This document shows, piece after piece, positions 18,139-25,948 of a stretch of DNA of 64,000 bases; the first letter of the stretch is position 1; the number at the start of each line of letters is the position of its first letter. The translations under genes and the position numbers were made by a program. The notes beneath the pieces are model-generated. The model worked only from the letters and a program-made list of their open reading frames with translations, was not told the DNA's origin and did not search any database. The DNA is taken from NCBI GenBank assembly GCA_038236995.1, contig JBBRZE010000013.1, positions 1 through 64,000 on the forward strand, given 5' to 3'. This DNA is from JAAFHB01 sp038236995 (GTDB taxonomy: Bacteria; Bacteroidota; Bacteroidia; Bacteroidales; Prolixibacteraceae).

Positions 18139-18726
18139 ATGAAAAAAGTATTGCTCCTTTTGGCGGATGGTTTCGAAACACTTGAAGCAAGTGTATTTAT
18201 AGATGTGATTGGGTGGAACCTGGTTGATGGCGATGGTACGACACAATTATTCTCATGTGGACTTCGTCGTGAAGTAAAAAGCTCATTCAGTCAGCGGGTT
18301 GTTGTTGATTATTTAATTGATGAAATCAATACAGAGGAATACGATGCACTCGCCATCCCAGGTGGATTCGAAGAGTTCGGTTATTACAAGGATGCCTACA
18401 GTGATGAGTTTCTCAAACTGATCAGGATGTTCGATGCGCAAAGTAAAATTATTGCAGCGGTTTGTGTAGGGGCGTTACCTATTGCCCGGAGCGGAGTTTT
18501 AACAAACCGAAGAGCAACAACCTATAACAAAAATGGGACACGGCAGGAAGAACTTGGCAGCTATGAAGTCAATGTAATCAATGAACCGATCGTAACGGAT
18601 TGCAATGTGATCACCTCCTGGAATCCAGCCACTGCTCCAGAGGTCGCTTTCCTGTTGCTCGAACGTTTGACATCAAAAGAACAATGCGATTTTATCAAAG
18701 AGATGATGGGATTTAAATTGGCGTGA
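18139..18726 (+). CDS. DJ-1/PfpI family protein
   Basis: A 195-residue protein of the DJ-1/ThiJ/PfpI superfamily. The nucleophile-elbow cysteine is Cys109 in AAVCVGALPIA, with acidic partner Glu16 in DGFETLEAS and the glycine motif AIPGGFEEFG. The C-terminal TSWNPATAPEVAFLLLE is typical of the YajL/ThiJ-like branch. Members act as protein/nucleotide deglycases or chaperones, often annotated as 4-methyl-5-beta-hydroxyethylthiazole monophosphate synthesis; the exact role is unsettled. It stands alone. Confidence 0.85.
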   Translation: MKKVLLLLADGFETLEASVFIDVIGWNLVDGDGTTQLFSCGLRREVKSSFSQRVVVDYLIDEINTEEYDALAIPGGFEEFGYYKDAYSDEFLKLIRMFDAQSKIIAAVCVGALPIARSGVLTNRRATTYNKNGTRQEELGSYEVNVINEPIVTDCNVITSWNPATAPEVAFLLLERLTSKEQCDFIKEMMGFKLA

Positions 18727-18751
18727 TACAATTTGCAGAAATATCGCATGA

Positions 18752-18793
18752 AACCCATGTAGAGACGTTGCATGCAACTTCTCTACATGGGTT
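18752..18793. repeat. 42-nt palindrome, REP-like
   Basis: Near-perfect inverted repeat: AACCCATGTAGAGA pairs with TCTCTACATGGGTT, and a 12-bp GTTGCATGCAAC palindrome forms the centre, with one mismatch in the whole element. The GTAGAGAC...TCTCTAC framework resembles short palindromic elements I recall as dispersed in Bacteroidota and cyanobacterial genomes, though no second copy was found in this window. It may also serve as a terminator-like hairpin after the DJ-1 gene. Confidence 0.6.
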
Positions 18794-18873
18794 CCGGAAT
18801 AAATTATCCCTACAATAAATGAGCCTGCGACGCTGAAAAGGCGATTCAGTTCCATCGGAACGACCGATATTGT

Positions 18874-18897
18874 AACACAGGATTTCAATCCGGTGTT
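18874..18897. repeat. Second imperfect palindrome in the DJ-1/dapF gap
   Basis: AACACAGGATT and AATCCGGTGTT pair with one mismatch around a 2-nt centre. Together with the 18752-18793 palindrome it makes most of this 365-bp gap repeat-like, as in composite intergenic repeat elements. The remainder (18898-19030) shows nothing further apart from AT-rich DNA. Confidence 0.45.
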
Positions 18898-19030
18898 TTA
18901 AAATCCAATGCATAAATAAAAGCGGGCCATGAGTACGATTCATATAACCAGGTAATCATTTTTCATGACGACAATAATTTCATGAATTGCGTCACAATCA
19001 ATTTAGCATTAACTATACTGACGATTTTAC

Positions 19031-19038
19031 TATTTTTG
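19031..19038 (+). promoter_or_regulatory. Bacteroidota -7 box for dapF
   Basis: TATTTTTG, an exact TAnnTTTG match, 54 bp before the chosen dapF start. No clear -33 TTTG at 19-21 bp. Confidence 0.45.
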
Positions 19039-19091
19039 TCTGTCAATATACAGGTTCTAAAGCATTAAATTTACGATTCAAGAAATATATC

Positions 19092-19922
19092 ATGATGAAA
19101 TTTCAGAAAATGCACGGATTGGGAAACGATTTTATCCTTATGGATCAGATCGATCCTCTAAAATATGATTTGACAGCGTTAGCAATTAAATTATGCGACC
19201 GTCACCAGGGGATTGGAGCCGATGGGATTATTCTGATTCTCCCGTCTGAGATTGCAGATGTAAAAATGCGGATTATCAATTCGGATGGAAGCGAAGCGGA
19301 CATGTGCGGCAACGGCATCCGTTGTTTCGCAAAATATGTATACGACAACAAGATCAATACTGCCAAATCATTTACAATCGAAACAGGTGCCGGCATTATG
19401 ATTCCGGAGTTAATCATCGAAGATGGCAAGGTTTTATTTGTAAAAGTAAACATGGGAGCTCCTCAACTGGAGCGTTCACAAATTCCAATGACAGGTGTTG
19501 CAGGCAATGTGATCAACGAACCATTGCACATTGGTGCTATGGAATACAAAATCACAAGTATGCTGATGGGCGTTCCGCACACGATCGTTTTTGCGAATCA
19601 TCTTGCAGAAGAAGATCTTATAACGATAGGTAAACTCATCGAAAAAAATCCTGCTTTTACACAAGGCACTAATGTGAACTTTGTGGAAGTACTCAATGAT
19701 CACGAAGTCAATGTAAGAACATGGGAACGCGGAGCAGGAAGAACGCTAGCATGCGGTACCGGAAGTTGTGCATCCGCAGTTGCAGCTTCGTTGAATGGTC
19801 TCACAGGTAAAGAGGTCACCGTTCACCTGGCTTTGGGTGATTTACTGATTGAATGGATCAATGGAATTGTTTACATGACAGGAAGTGCCAATCATGTTTT
19901 TGAAGGAAGTATCGAAATTTGA
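19092..19922 (+). CDS. dapF: Diaminopimelate epimerase
   Basis: A 276-residue PLP-independent epimerase converting LL- to meso-diaminopimelate for peptidoglycan and lysine. The family start FQKMHGLGNDF fixes the beginning at the ATG pair 19092/19095; a 35-residue upstream extension is rejected. The catalytic pair is Cys72 in MCGNGIRC and Cys221 in ACGTGSCAS. The length is normal. The small MscS gene follows after 25 bp and may be cotranscribed. Confidence 0.96.
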   Translation: MMKFQKMHGLGNDFILMDQIDPLKYDLTALAIKLCDRHQGIGADGIILILPSEIADVKMRIINSDGSEADMCGNGIRCFAKYVYDNKINTAKSFTIETGAGIMIPELIIEDGKVLFVKVNMGAPQLERSQIPMTGVAGNVINEPLHIGAMEYKITSMLMGVPHTIVFANHLAEEDLITIGKLIEKNPAFTQGTNVNFVEVLNDHEVNVRTWERGAGRTLACGTGSCASAVAASLNGLTGKEVTVHLALGDLLIEWINGIVYMTGSANHVFEGSIEI

Positions 19923-19947
19923 TTAATATCGCTTAATATAACGTCCA

Positions 19948-20472
19948 ATGACGGAACTTAACCTGATAAAGGCCATAGAGACCATTGTGGTGATTCTGAT
20001 ACTCCTTGCGGCGAACCTCTTCACGCGGAATGTTGTGAAAAATATATTGAAACATTTTGCATTTGAATTTCAGCGAAGGAAAATCACGATGAAACTGATC
20101 AATATCCTCCTATTTTTACTGGCAGTTGTAGTTATTGCTGCAATCTGGGGTGTCAATCAATCACAGTTAATCCTGTTTATCTCCTCTTTTCTTACCGTTT
20201 TAGGAATTGCCTTTTTTGCACAATGGTCGCTCCTTGCCAATGTTACTGCGGGACTGATTCTTTTTCTGAATCATCCGCTTCGTCTTGGCGACAGGATCAG
20301 GATAATGGACAAAGATTACAACATTGAGGGTCGCGTTGACGATATCACCTATTTTTTTCTGCATATAAGGATGGATAACGGAGAGAAAATCACGATTCCC
20401 AATTCAGTGGTGCTTCAGAAAACCATTTCAATCATGACTAAATCAGAAAATCAGGTGAAGCCTTTAAAGTAG
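19948..20472 (+). CDS. Small MscS-domain membrane protein
   Basis: A 174-residue protein with three hydrophobic segments (about residues 9-25, 49-68, 72-92); the last runs into an MscS pore/beta-domain stretch (FFAQWSLLANVTAGLILFLNHPLRLGDRIRI, then GRVDDITYFFLHIRMDNGEKITIPNSVV). It lacks the large C-terminal cage domain of E. coli MscS (286 residues) and ends soon after the beta-domain. Such short MscS-like proteins exist in Bacteroidota; channel function is plausible but unproven. It lies 25 bp after dapF. Confidence 0.8.
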   Translation: MTELNLIKAIETIVVILILLAANLFTRNVVKNILKHFAFEFQRRKITMKLINILLFLLAVVVIAAIWGVNQSQLILFISSFLTVLGIAFFAQWSLLANVTAGLILFLNHPLRLGDRIRIMDKDYNIEGRVDDITYFFLHIRMDNGEKITIPNSVVLQKTISIMTKSENQVKPLK

Positions 20473-20507
20473 TTGGTTAATATGCATATAATACTTTTAT
20501 AAATAGC

Positions 20508-21071
20508 ATGACAATGAAAGCATTATTGATCATCGATATGCAGGCTGGAAGCTTTACTCCTGCTACACCTCGTTATGACAGTGCCAGAATCATAGAAAGA
20601 ATCAATCAACTGTCAGAATTCTTTCGCACGAATGGTGATCAGGTGATTTTTATCCGTCATGACGGCACAAAAGAGGGTGAATATATTCCGGGTACAAATG
20701 ATTGGCAGTTATTAACGGCTTTAAATCAACTTCCTGGAGATTTATACATAGAAAAGACAATCAATGACTCGTTTTATCCATCTGATTTACAGGTGACACT
20801 TCAGAAATTAGGAATCAATGACCTTTATTTCATGGGATGTGCCACCGATTTTTGTTTCGATGCCACTGTTAAGTCTGCCTTGGGTAAGGATTACAAGGTT
20901 ACCGTTGTTAAAGATGGACATACCACAGCAGACCGTCCTTTTGTGAAAGCCAAAACACTGATCGATCATTATAATTGGTTGTGGAGTGAATTGACACCTG
21001 CTGCATTTCCGTTAAGGGTTGCCTCATGCAGCGAAATTATTGAAGAATTGAAGCCGTCGTTTTCGCTTTGA
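20508..21071 (+). CDS. Isochorismatase-family cysteine hydrolase
   Basis: A 187-residue hydrolase. The triad is visible as Asp10 (LLIIDMQ), Lys83 (YIEKTINDSF) and Cys116 (GCATDFCFDAT), with the usual cis-peptide neighbourhood MGCATDF. This family includes nicotinamidases, isochorismatases and amide hydrolases; the metal-binding residues of true nicotinamidases are not evident, so the substrate is open. An alternative start at 20514 (MKALL) is equally good. Confidence 0.83.
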   Translation: MTMKALLIIDMQAGSFTPATPRYDSARIIERINQLSEFFRTNGDQVIFIRHDGTKEGEYIPGTNDWQLLTALNQLPGDLYIEKTINDSFYPSDLQVTLQKLGINDLYFMGCATDFCFDATVKSALGKDYKVTVVKDGHTTADRPFVKAKTLIDHYNWLWSELTPAAFPLRVASCSEIIEELKPSFSL

Positions 21072-21115
21072 GAAATTCGGGGTATCTTTGAAGTTCAAAA
21101 TAAACAGCAGCAAGA

Positions 21116-21493
21116 ATGGTAATATTGGAAGAGAAACACAAAGCATCGTTTTTAATCGGAATTTTGTTCGTGGTTATCGGTTTTTTGGCAAAAGTATTTT
21201 ATCGCGAATATATTAACAGTCATGGCATTGATGATTTTGGCCTTGCCGGATCTTTACCAAGCTTCTTTTATGTTATCGGATTCTCCCAATTGTTACAGAT
21301 CAGGCCAATCAAATATCCCGCTTTGGTAATTCTCGTCGTTACAATCGGATCCATCATCTATGAATTCAAGCAACAACCCTCCAATTTGGCAGGATTAGAT
21401 ATAAATGATATTGTAGCATCCATTGCTGGTGGCGCCATTTCATTGCTGATCTTATACTTTGTCGGAAAGAAGTTTAAGACGAAAGAAAAATAG
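21116..21493 (+). CDS. Hypothetical membrane protein, VanZ-like features
   Basis: A 125-residue protein with about four hydrophobic helices (residues 12-28, 44-58, 67-83, 96-117) and a basic tail (KKFKTKEK). The D-I-N-D-I-V-A-S-I-A-G-G stretch before the last helix resembles the Asp-rich turn in VanZ/DUF2809-like proteins. I do not recognise it firmly; function unknown. It lies 44 bp after the isochorismatase-like gene, same strand. Confidence 0.65.
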   Translation: MVILEEKHKASFLIGILFVVIGFLAKVFYREYINSHGIDDFGLAGSLPSFFYVIGFSQLLQIRPIKYPALVILVVTIGSIIYEFKQQPSNLAGLDINDIVASIAGGAISLLILYFVGKKFKTKEK

Positions 21494-21525
21494 TTTGGGT
21501 ATTGTTTTGATATAGATCATCAAAC

Positions 21526-21600
21526 ATTTCTATCGCGTAGCGATTTAAGTATTGTAGAAATATCAGAATTAAAGACACCTATTACCGCGTAGCGGTTTAA
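21526..21600. repeat. Pair of hairpins with compensating stem changes
   Basis: Two 13-nt hairpins share the loop GTA: ATCGC-GTA-GCGAT (21532-21544) and ACCGC-GTA-GCGGT (21584-21596), each followed by TTTAA. A T-A pair in one is a C-G pair in the other, so stem pairing is conserved while sequence is not. The first also has outer arms ATTTCTA/TAGAAAT (21526-21561). This looks like a REP-type element between the membrane protein gene and gltX. The rest of the gap to about 21850 shows nothing else. Confidence 0.55.
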
Positions 21601-21850
21601 CAAGATGCAATATATGGGTTTTCATAATGGCGCATAGTTCATTCTTTTTTCAATTAACCTTTACAGATGTGCCGGAAAATTTATCTCATTCTATTACAAT
21701 ACTGAAAGCGCATACACGGTAATGTATGTTGTATCTAATCTTCTTGCAAAAGACAATCCCCTTAAATATAAGGAGTTATTCGCATGTGCAAAAAAGATAT
21801 AACCTTTCGCCTGAAATTTTTCTTTTCCTGCCTATTCAACCCTAAATCCC

Positions 21851-21858
21851 TATCTTTG
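21851..21858 (+). promoter_or_regulatory. Bacteroidota -7 box for gltX
   Basis: TATCTTTG, an exact TAnnTTTG match, 32 bp before the gltX ATG. Confidence 0.55.
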
Positions 21859-21889
21859 CAAAAAATAAGGATTTTCAAAATAGATTGTC

Positions 21890-23419
21890 ATGAGCGAAAG
21901 AAGAGTAAGGGTTCGATTTGCCCCAAGTCCAACGGGACCACTTCATATCGGAGGTGTTCGAACAGCATTATTTAATTATTTGTTTGCCAAAAAGCACGGC
22001 GGCGACTTCCTGCTTCGGATCGAAGACACCGATCAGGGACGTTATGTACCCGGAGCCGAAGATTATATACAGGAAGCTTTGGAATGGTGCGGAATGAAGG
22101 TTGATGAAGGTCCAAAACAAGGCGGACCATTTGCACCCTACCGTCAAAGTGAACGCAAAGTGCTCTATCGTCAATATGCAGATCAGTTACTTGCAAGCGG
22201 AAATGCCTATTATGCATTCGACAGCCCTGAAGAACTTGATCAGGCTCGTGCAATCGCTGAAGACAAGGGTGAAACCTTTACTTATAACACGATGTCACGT
22301 TGCGGGATGAAGAATTCACTCTCACTTCCTGAAGATGAATGCAATACACTTCTTGCATCGTCGATTCATTATGCGATTCGGTTTAAAATGCCCGATAACC
22401 TTGACGTAACCGAGGTGGATTTAATCCGCGGAAGTGTTACTTTTAATACATCGTCACTCGATGACAAGGTTTTGTTCAAAAGTGACGGAATGCCAACCTA
22501 TCACCTTGCCAATGTGGTCGACGATCACCTGATGGAGATCTCACATGTGATTCGCGGTGAAGAGTGGCTCCCTTCGATGCCGTTGCATGTGCTTTTGTAC
22601 AGAGCATTTGGATGGGAAGATACAATGCCACGCTTTACACACCTTCCGTTGATTCTAAAACCAGTCGGAAAAGGTAAGCTTAGCAAACGTGATGGTGATA
22701 AAATGGGATTCCCTGTGTTTCCTCTGATGTGGAAAGATCCTGAAACAGGTGATACATCGCGTGGATATCGCGAAGACGGCTTTTTCCCTGATGCTTTCAT
22801 CAATATGCTTGCTTTATTGGGCTGGAATCCTGGTACTGAACAGGAGATCTTCTCGATGGATGAGCTTTGCGATGCATTTTCGCTTGAAAGAGTCGGACAT
22901 TCAGGCGCGCGTTTCGATCCCGAGAAAACAAAATGGTACAATCATCAATATTTCATCAAAAAATCGGACCAGGAATTGGGCGAATTATTGCTTCCATTCC
23001 TCAAAGAGAAAGGAATTGCCGCTGAACCGGCAATGGCAACAAGGGTTTGCGGAATGGTAAAGGAGAGATGCAATTTTGTATCCGAAATATGGGATCAGAG
23101 TTACTTTCTGTTTCAGGCACCAACTACTTACGACGAAAAAATGGTTGTCAAACGTTGGAAGGATGATGTTCCTGCAATAATGGGTGAGCTCGCTGAATTC
23201 TTTGGAGCAGTAAAACATTGGAATGCTCCCGAAATTAAAGAACCATTCTCTGAATTAGTAACTGCAAAAGGGTGGAATTTCGGTACAGTAATGAATTCAT
23301 TACGACTTTGCCTCGTTGGCGGCAGTTTTGGTCCCGACATCTTCGAAATATGTGACCTGATAGGTCAAGAAGAAACTGTTTCACGGATTAAAAAAGCGAT
23401 TGAAACGATAGAAGTTTAA
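21890..23419 (+). CDS. gltX: Glutamyl-tRNA synthetase
   Basis: A 509-residue class I aminoacyl-tRNA synthetase charging tRNA-Glu. The HIGH-type motif is PSPTGPLHIGGVRTALF (residues 12-28) and the KMSKS-type motif KLSKR is at residues 263-267. The C-terminal helical anticodon-binding part is present and the length is normal. It begins at ATG 21890 (MSERRVRVRFAPSPTG). The gene is monocistronic, with a promoter box upstream and a bidirectional terminator after it. Confidence 0.97.
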   Translation: MSERRVRVRFAPSPTGPLHIGGVRTALFNYLFAKKHGGDFLLRIEDTDQGRYVPGAEDYIQEALEWCGMKVDEGPKQGGPFAPYRQSERKVLYRQYADQLLASGNAYYAFDSPEELDQARAIAEDKGETFTYNTMSRCGMKNSLSLPEDECNTLLASSIHYAIRFKMPDNLDVTEVDLIRGSVTFNTSSLDDKVLFKSDGMPTYHLANVVDDHLMEISHVIRGEEWLPSMPLHVLLYRAFGWEDTMPRFTHLPLILKPVGKGKLSKRDGDKMGFPVFPLMWKDPETGDTSRGYREDGFFPDAFINMLALLGWNPGTEQEIFSMDELCDAFSLERVGHSGARFDPEKTKWYNHQYFIKKSDQELGELLLPFLKEKGIAAEPAMATRVCGMVKERCNFVSEIWDQSYFLFQAPTTYDEKMVVKRWKDDVPAIMGELAEFFGAVKHWNAPEIKEPFSELVTAKGWNFGTVMNSLRLCLVGGSFGPDIFEICDLIGQEETVSRIKKAIETIEV

Positions 23420-23475
23420 TCTGGCTTTACAACACAGGTGTAGACAAGAACCTTTGAATTCAAAATAACCACTTA

Positions 23476-23519
23476 AAATCCCCAAAAATTCGAATTTTAC
23501 AACGAACTTTTGGGGATTT
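23476..23519. terminator. Bidirectional terminator between gltX and sodB-like gene
   Basis: AAATCCCCAAAA and its exact complement TTTTGGGGATTT flank a 20-nt loop that itself can pair (TTCG/CGAA). It lies between convergent genes, 57 bp after gltX. Confidence 0.75.
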
Positions 23520-23555
23520 CATATTTAACTACACTTTATAAAAAGCTATAAGCGA

Positions 23556-24362
23556 TTATTTTAGAGCAAGAATTGCCTCATCGAAACGACGGGAAACTTC
23601 TTTCCAGTTCACAATCTTCCAGAATGCATCAACATATTCCGGACGACGATTCTGATATTGAAGATAATAGGCATGTTCCCAGATATCAAGTGTGAGAACC
23701 GGAATTCCGCGCACCTCGGTGGTACTCATCAATGGATTTTCCTGATTAGCAGTTGAACTTACTGCCAATTTGCCTTTTTCATTAACTGATAACCATGCCC
23801 AACCGCTTCCAAACTGTTTCTTCCCGGCATTACCAAATACTTCCTTGAATTTATCAATACTTCCGAAAGACTCATTTATTGCTCCCAAAAGATCACCTTG
23901 TGGTTCCTGACCCGTAGCAGGTGCCATTAGTGTCCAAAACAACAAATGGTTGTAAAATCCTCCTCCATTATTCTTTACCAGAACCGGATATTTCTCCATT
24001 TCACTAAAAATTTGGAAAAGCGTCTTTGATGCATAATCGGATCCTGCTGTAGCGTCATTCAAATTCTTGGTATAACCTGCATGATGTTTCGAATAATGTA
24101 TCTCCATTGTCCTTGCATCGATAACTGGCTCCAAAGCATTATAAGCATACGATAATGGCAATTGTTTTGATTGCCCGGTCAGCTTAAATTCATTTAATTT
24201 TGATAATGATTTATCCCATGGGGAACTTTCAGGCAGTAATGATTTACTGCCAAACGAAAATGTTGAGGAAACAAGTACCGCAATACCTGACAGAGAAACT
24301 TTTTTAAAGAAATCGCGACGTGAGTTTTGCTCATTTTTCAGAGTCGTTTCTAATTTTTTCAT
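23556..24362 (-). CDS. Exported Fe/Mn superoxide dismutase
   Basis: A 268-residue iron/manganese SOD that dismutates superoxide to oxygen and hydrogen peroxide. The catalytic body starts near residue 66 (LPLSYAYNALEPVIDARTME). It has metal-ligand regions HYSKHHAGY (His), GGGFYNHLLFW (His) and LDIWEHAYYLQYQ (Asp, His), plus WAWL and the RRPEYVDAFW signature. Unlike cytosolic SODs it carries about 65 extra N-terminal residues with a twin-arginine-like motif SRRDFFKK, then a hydrophobic stretch (VSLSGIAVLVSSTFSFG), so export by Tat, perhaps remaining anchored, is inferred. The SOD call is firm; metal choice is uncertain. Confidence 0.92.
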   Translation of the reverse strand: MKKLETTLKNEQNSRRDFFKKVSLSGIAVLVSSTFSFGSKSLLPESSPWDKSLSKLNEFKLTGQSKQLPLSYAYNALEPVIDARTMEIHYSKHHAGYTKNLNDATAGSDYASKTLFQIFSEMEKYPVLVKNNGGGFYNHLLFWTLMAPATGQEPQGDLLGAINESFGSIDKFKEVFGNAGKKQFGSGWAWLSVNEKGKLAVSSTANQENPLMSTTEVRGIPVLTLDIWEHAYYLQYQNRRPEYVDAFWKIVNWKEVSRRFDEAILALK

Positions 24363-24634
24363 ATTTAATTTTTTTAGTTTAAAATTACCTTCTAAAAATT
24401 GTCCTGATATTTAGAGGTTTTTTTAAAAATCAAACAAGTAGAAACAAAAAAGGTTTACTAACAGGGTCTAATTCACTGTTAAAAGACCTTAATTCATATT
24501 TGCTTAACGTGCAAAAATGAAAAAACTTTCAAAAAGGGGAATTATTCATTTTCTGAGGAAAATTGTGATTCCTGCCTTGGCGGGCATTAATAAATTCGGG
24601 AACCCGACGCAAAGGTTGAATACCCATAAAGAAA
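24363..24634. other. Intergenic DNA upstream of the SOD gene
   Basis: AT-rich, containing the SOD start region (a TATTTAATTTTTTTAG stretch) and no gene, tRNA or convincing repeat. A GC-richer patch near 24569-24612 has short hairpin potential only. Confidence 0.4.
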
Positions 24635-24658
24635 GGGGGAGTTGTGCAATTCTCCCCC
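24635..24658 (-). terminator. Probable terminator of the ATP-grasp gene
   Basis: GGGGGAG/CTCCCCC stem with a 10-nt loop; on the minus strand it is followed by TTTCTTTATGGG. It lies about 140 bp downstream of the stop at 24796 and marks the distal end of the RiPP-like locus. Confidence 0.6.
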
Positions 24659-24795
24659 AAACTCATTTCAAATGAACTGGTTGCAAAAACTATTTATATA
24701 TTATGAAAGACTCAAAATTATGAACTTCGTAAACACGGATTAAATTAATATCACTTTTCCATCAGGCTATTAAAACAAATCACCTATGGTGAACA

Positions 24796-25722
24796 CTAAT
24801 TGTGATTCATCAACCATTTTGCAATGCTTGATGCAATATCAGAACCTTGGATGTCCTCGGTCCATTCATACTCTCCGATAGGATTTAAGGCATCGAAGTA
24901 CCAATCTTCGTCATCCGTGACAATAAAGTCGAAAACGCCATGTGTTAAATTCAATTCAGTCATTATCTGAATAGCCTTTGCCTTTATTGACTTCGGGGGC
25001 TGAACAACCGTAAAGTTTGGTTGAACCGGCTCAATTCCTGAATATTCGTATTTGGCATTGGTTTTAATTTTCCCTACAAAATATTCTTTACCTACAACGG
25101 TGCATCTCACCTGATAAGTTGCATATGCTGCGATACAACTATTTGCCGGTAAGTTGTCCGAAAAGGCAGTTCCAAACTTGTCTCCGCATTTTTCAAAGCA
25201 ATCTCCTGCTGATTTTGACTGACAATTTTGATCCATCAACTCCAAAACGCGCTCTCTTTTGCTTTCAAAAAAACTATTTAGATAATTAATATCGTTTGAA
25301 CAGATAGATGATGGCCACTTCAACCCAACATTTTTCGAGATAGCATAAGGTCTGAACTGGTTCTCATCATAGAAATCCTGGTAGAAATTCAACCATTTGG
25401 TTGATTCAAGTGAAGAGAAGAGTTTTTCAAGTGTTTTGTTCCATATCTCCTTCCAAATAAAATAGTCCTCATCCTGTGGGCAACTATTTTCAATGAAACT
25501 TTCAAGGCGAGTGCCTCTGTTCCAAACCGCTTCAATCTCGCTCGTCGAAAAGGAGCAATTTGGTCCCTCTATTTTGAATGAATTATTTTCGAATCGGACC
25601 TGGGTTGATTTTAACGAATCAATATCGAGGTTTAAACGTGAATATTCCGCAGCATTAGCCTGTAGAATCGTTTCTACATGATCTGCGTGAATGTCACTTT
25701 TATCCGATATTATTAAAATCAT
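24796..25722 (-). CDS. ATP-grasp peptide maturase (graspetide/GwsG-like)
   Basis: A 308-residue ATP-grasp protein resembling the peptide ligases that crosslink RiPP precursors (MvdC/MvdD and grasp-with-spasm GwsG). Supporting features are MILIISDKSDIHADHV at the start, AVWNRG near residue 69, YQVRCTVVGKEYFVGKIKT at 203-221, and the C-terminal core FDFIVTDDEDWYFDALNPIGEYEW (264-287). Two oddities: the canonical E-x-N-P metal/ATP motif reads A-L-N-P here (Ala278, with Asp277 just before), and Cys167, 175, 179, 196 and 207 cluster in the middle. It should join Asp/Glu side chains to Thr/Ser/Lys in the precursor peptides encoded at 29989-30397. No radical-SAM SPASM partner is present. It has its own promoter-like motif at 25789-25818. 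Confidence 0.75.
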   Translation of the reverse strand: MILIISDKSDIHADHVETILQANAAEYSRLNLDIDSLKSTQVRFENNSFKIEGPNCSFSTSEIEAVWNRGTRLESFIENSCPQDEDYFIWKEIWNKTLEKLFSSLESTKWLNFYQDFYDENQFRPYAISKNVGLKWPSSICSNDINYLNSFFESKRERVLELMDQNCQSKSAGDCFEKCGDKFGTAFSDNLPANSCIAAYATYQVRCTVVGKEYFVGKIKTNAKYEYSGIEPVQPNFTVVQPPKSIKAKAIQIMTELNLTHGVFDFIVTDDEDWYFDALNPIGEYEWTEDIQGSDIASSIAKWLMNHN

Positions 25723-25788
25723 AGCTTTAGTTGAAAAAATAAAAATTCGTCAATGATTCATACCGACCTTTACTTCGGAATTCAGTTA

Positions 25789-25818
25789 TTAATAGGAATG
25801 AGAGGTGAATTGTTACCC
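25789..25818 (-). promoter_or_regulatory. ECF-type promoter motif, copy A (ATP-grasp gene)
   Basis: On the minus strand it reads GGGTAACAATTC, then 8 variable nt, then ATTCCTATTAA; 16 nt separate GGTAAC from CTATTAA. The predicted start site is about 60 bp before the ATP-grasp ATG. The same two blocks at the same spacing occur at 29930-29958 (+) and 35360-35389 (-). Upstream of the motif, about 25 further bp are similar to copy B (an A/T-rich stretch with AAAATAAA). Confidence 0.75.
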
Positions 25819-25948
25819 TGTTTTTGTCTTTATTTTGCAAAAAAAATAAAAATAAATTTAAAAATTCATACCCATCTAATATACAGCATGTTAAAAATGT
25901 GATAATTTGAGACAAGATTAGATATTTTACCGCGAATTTATCATTTTT

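Noticed and set aside
25727..25915. 62-codon minus-strand frame just before the ATP-grasp gene
   Set aside because: It overlaps the promoter motif copy A, lacks a GG leader or any recognisable feature, and has the composition of AT-rich non-coding DNA.
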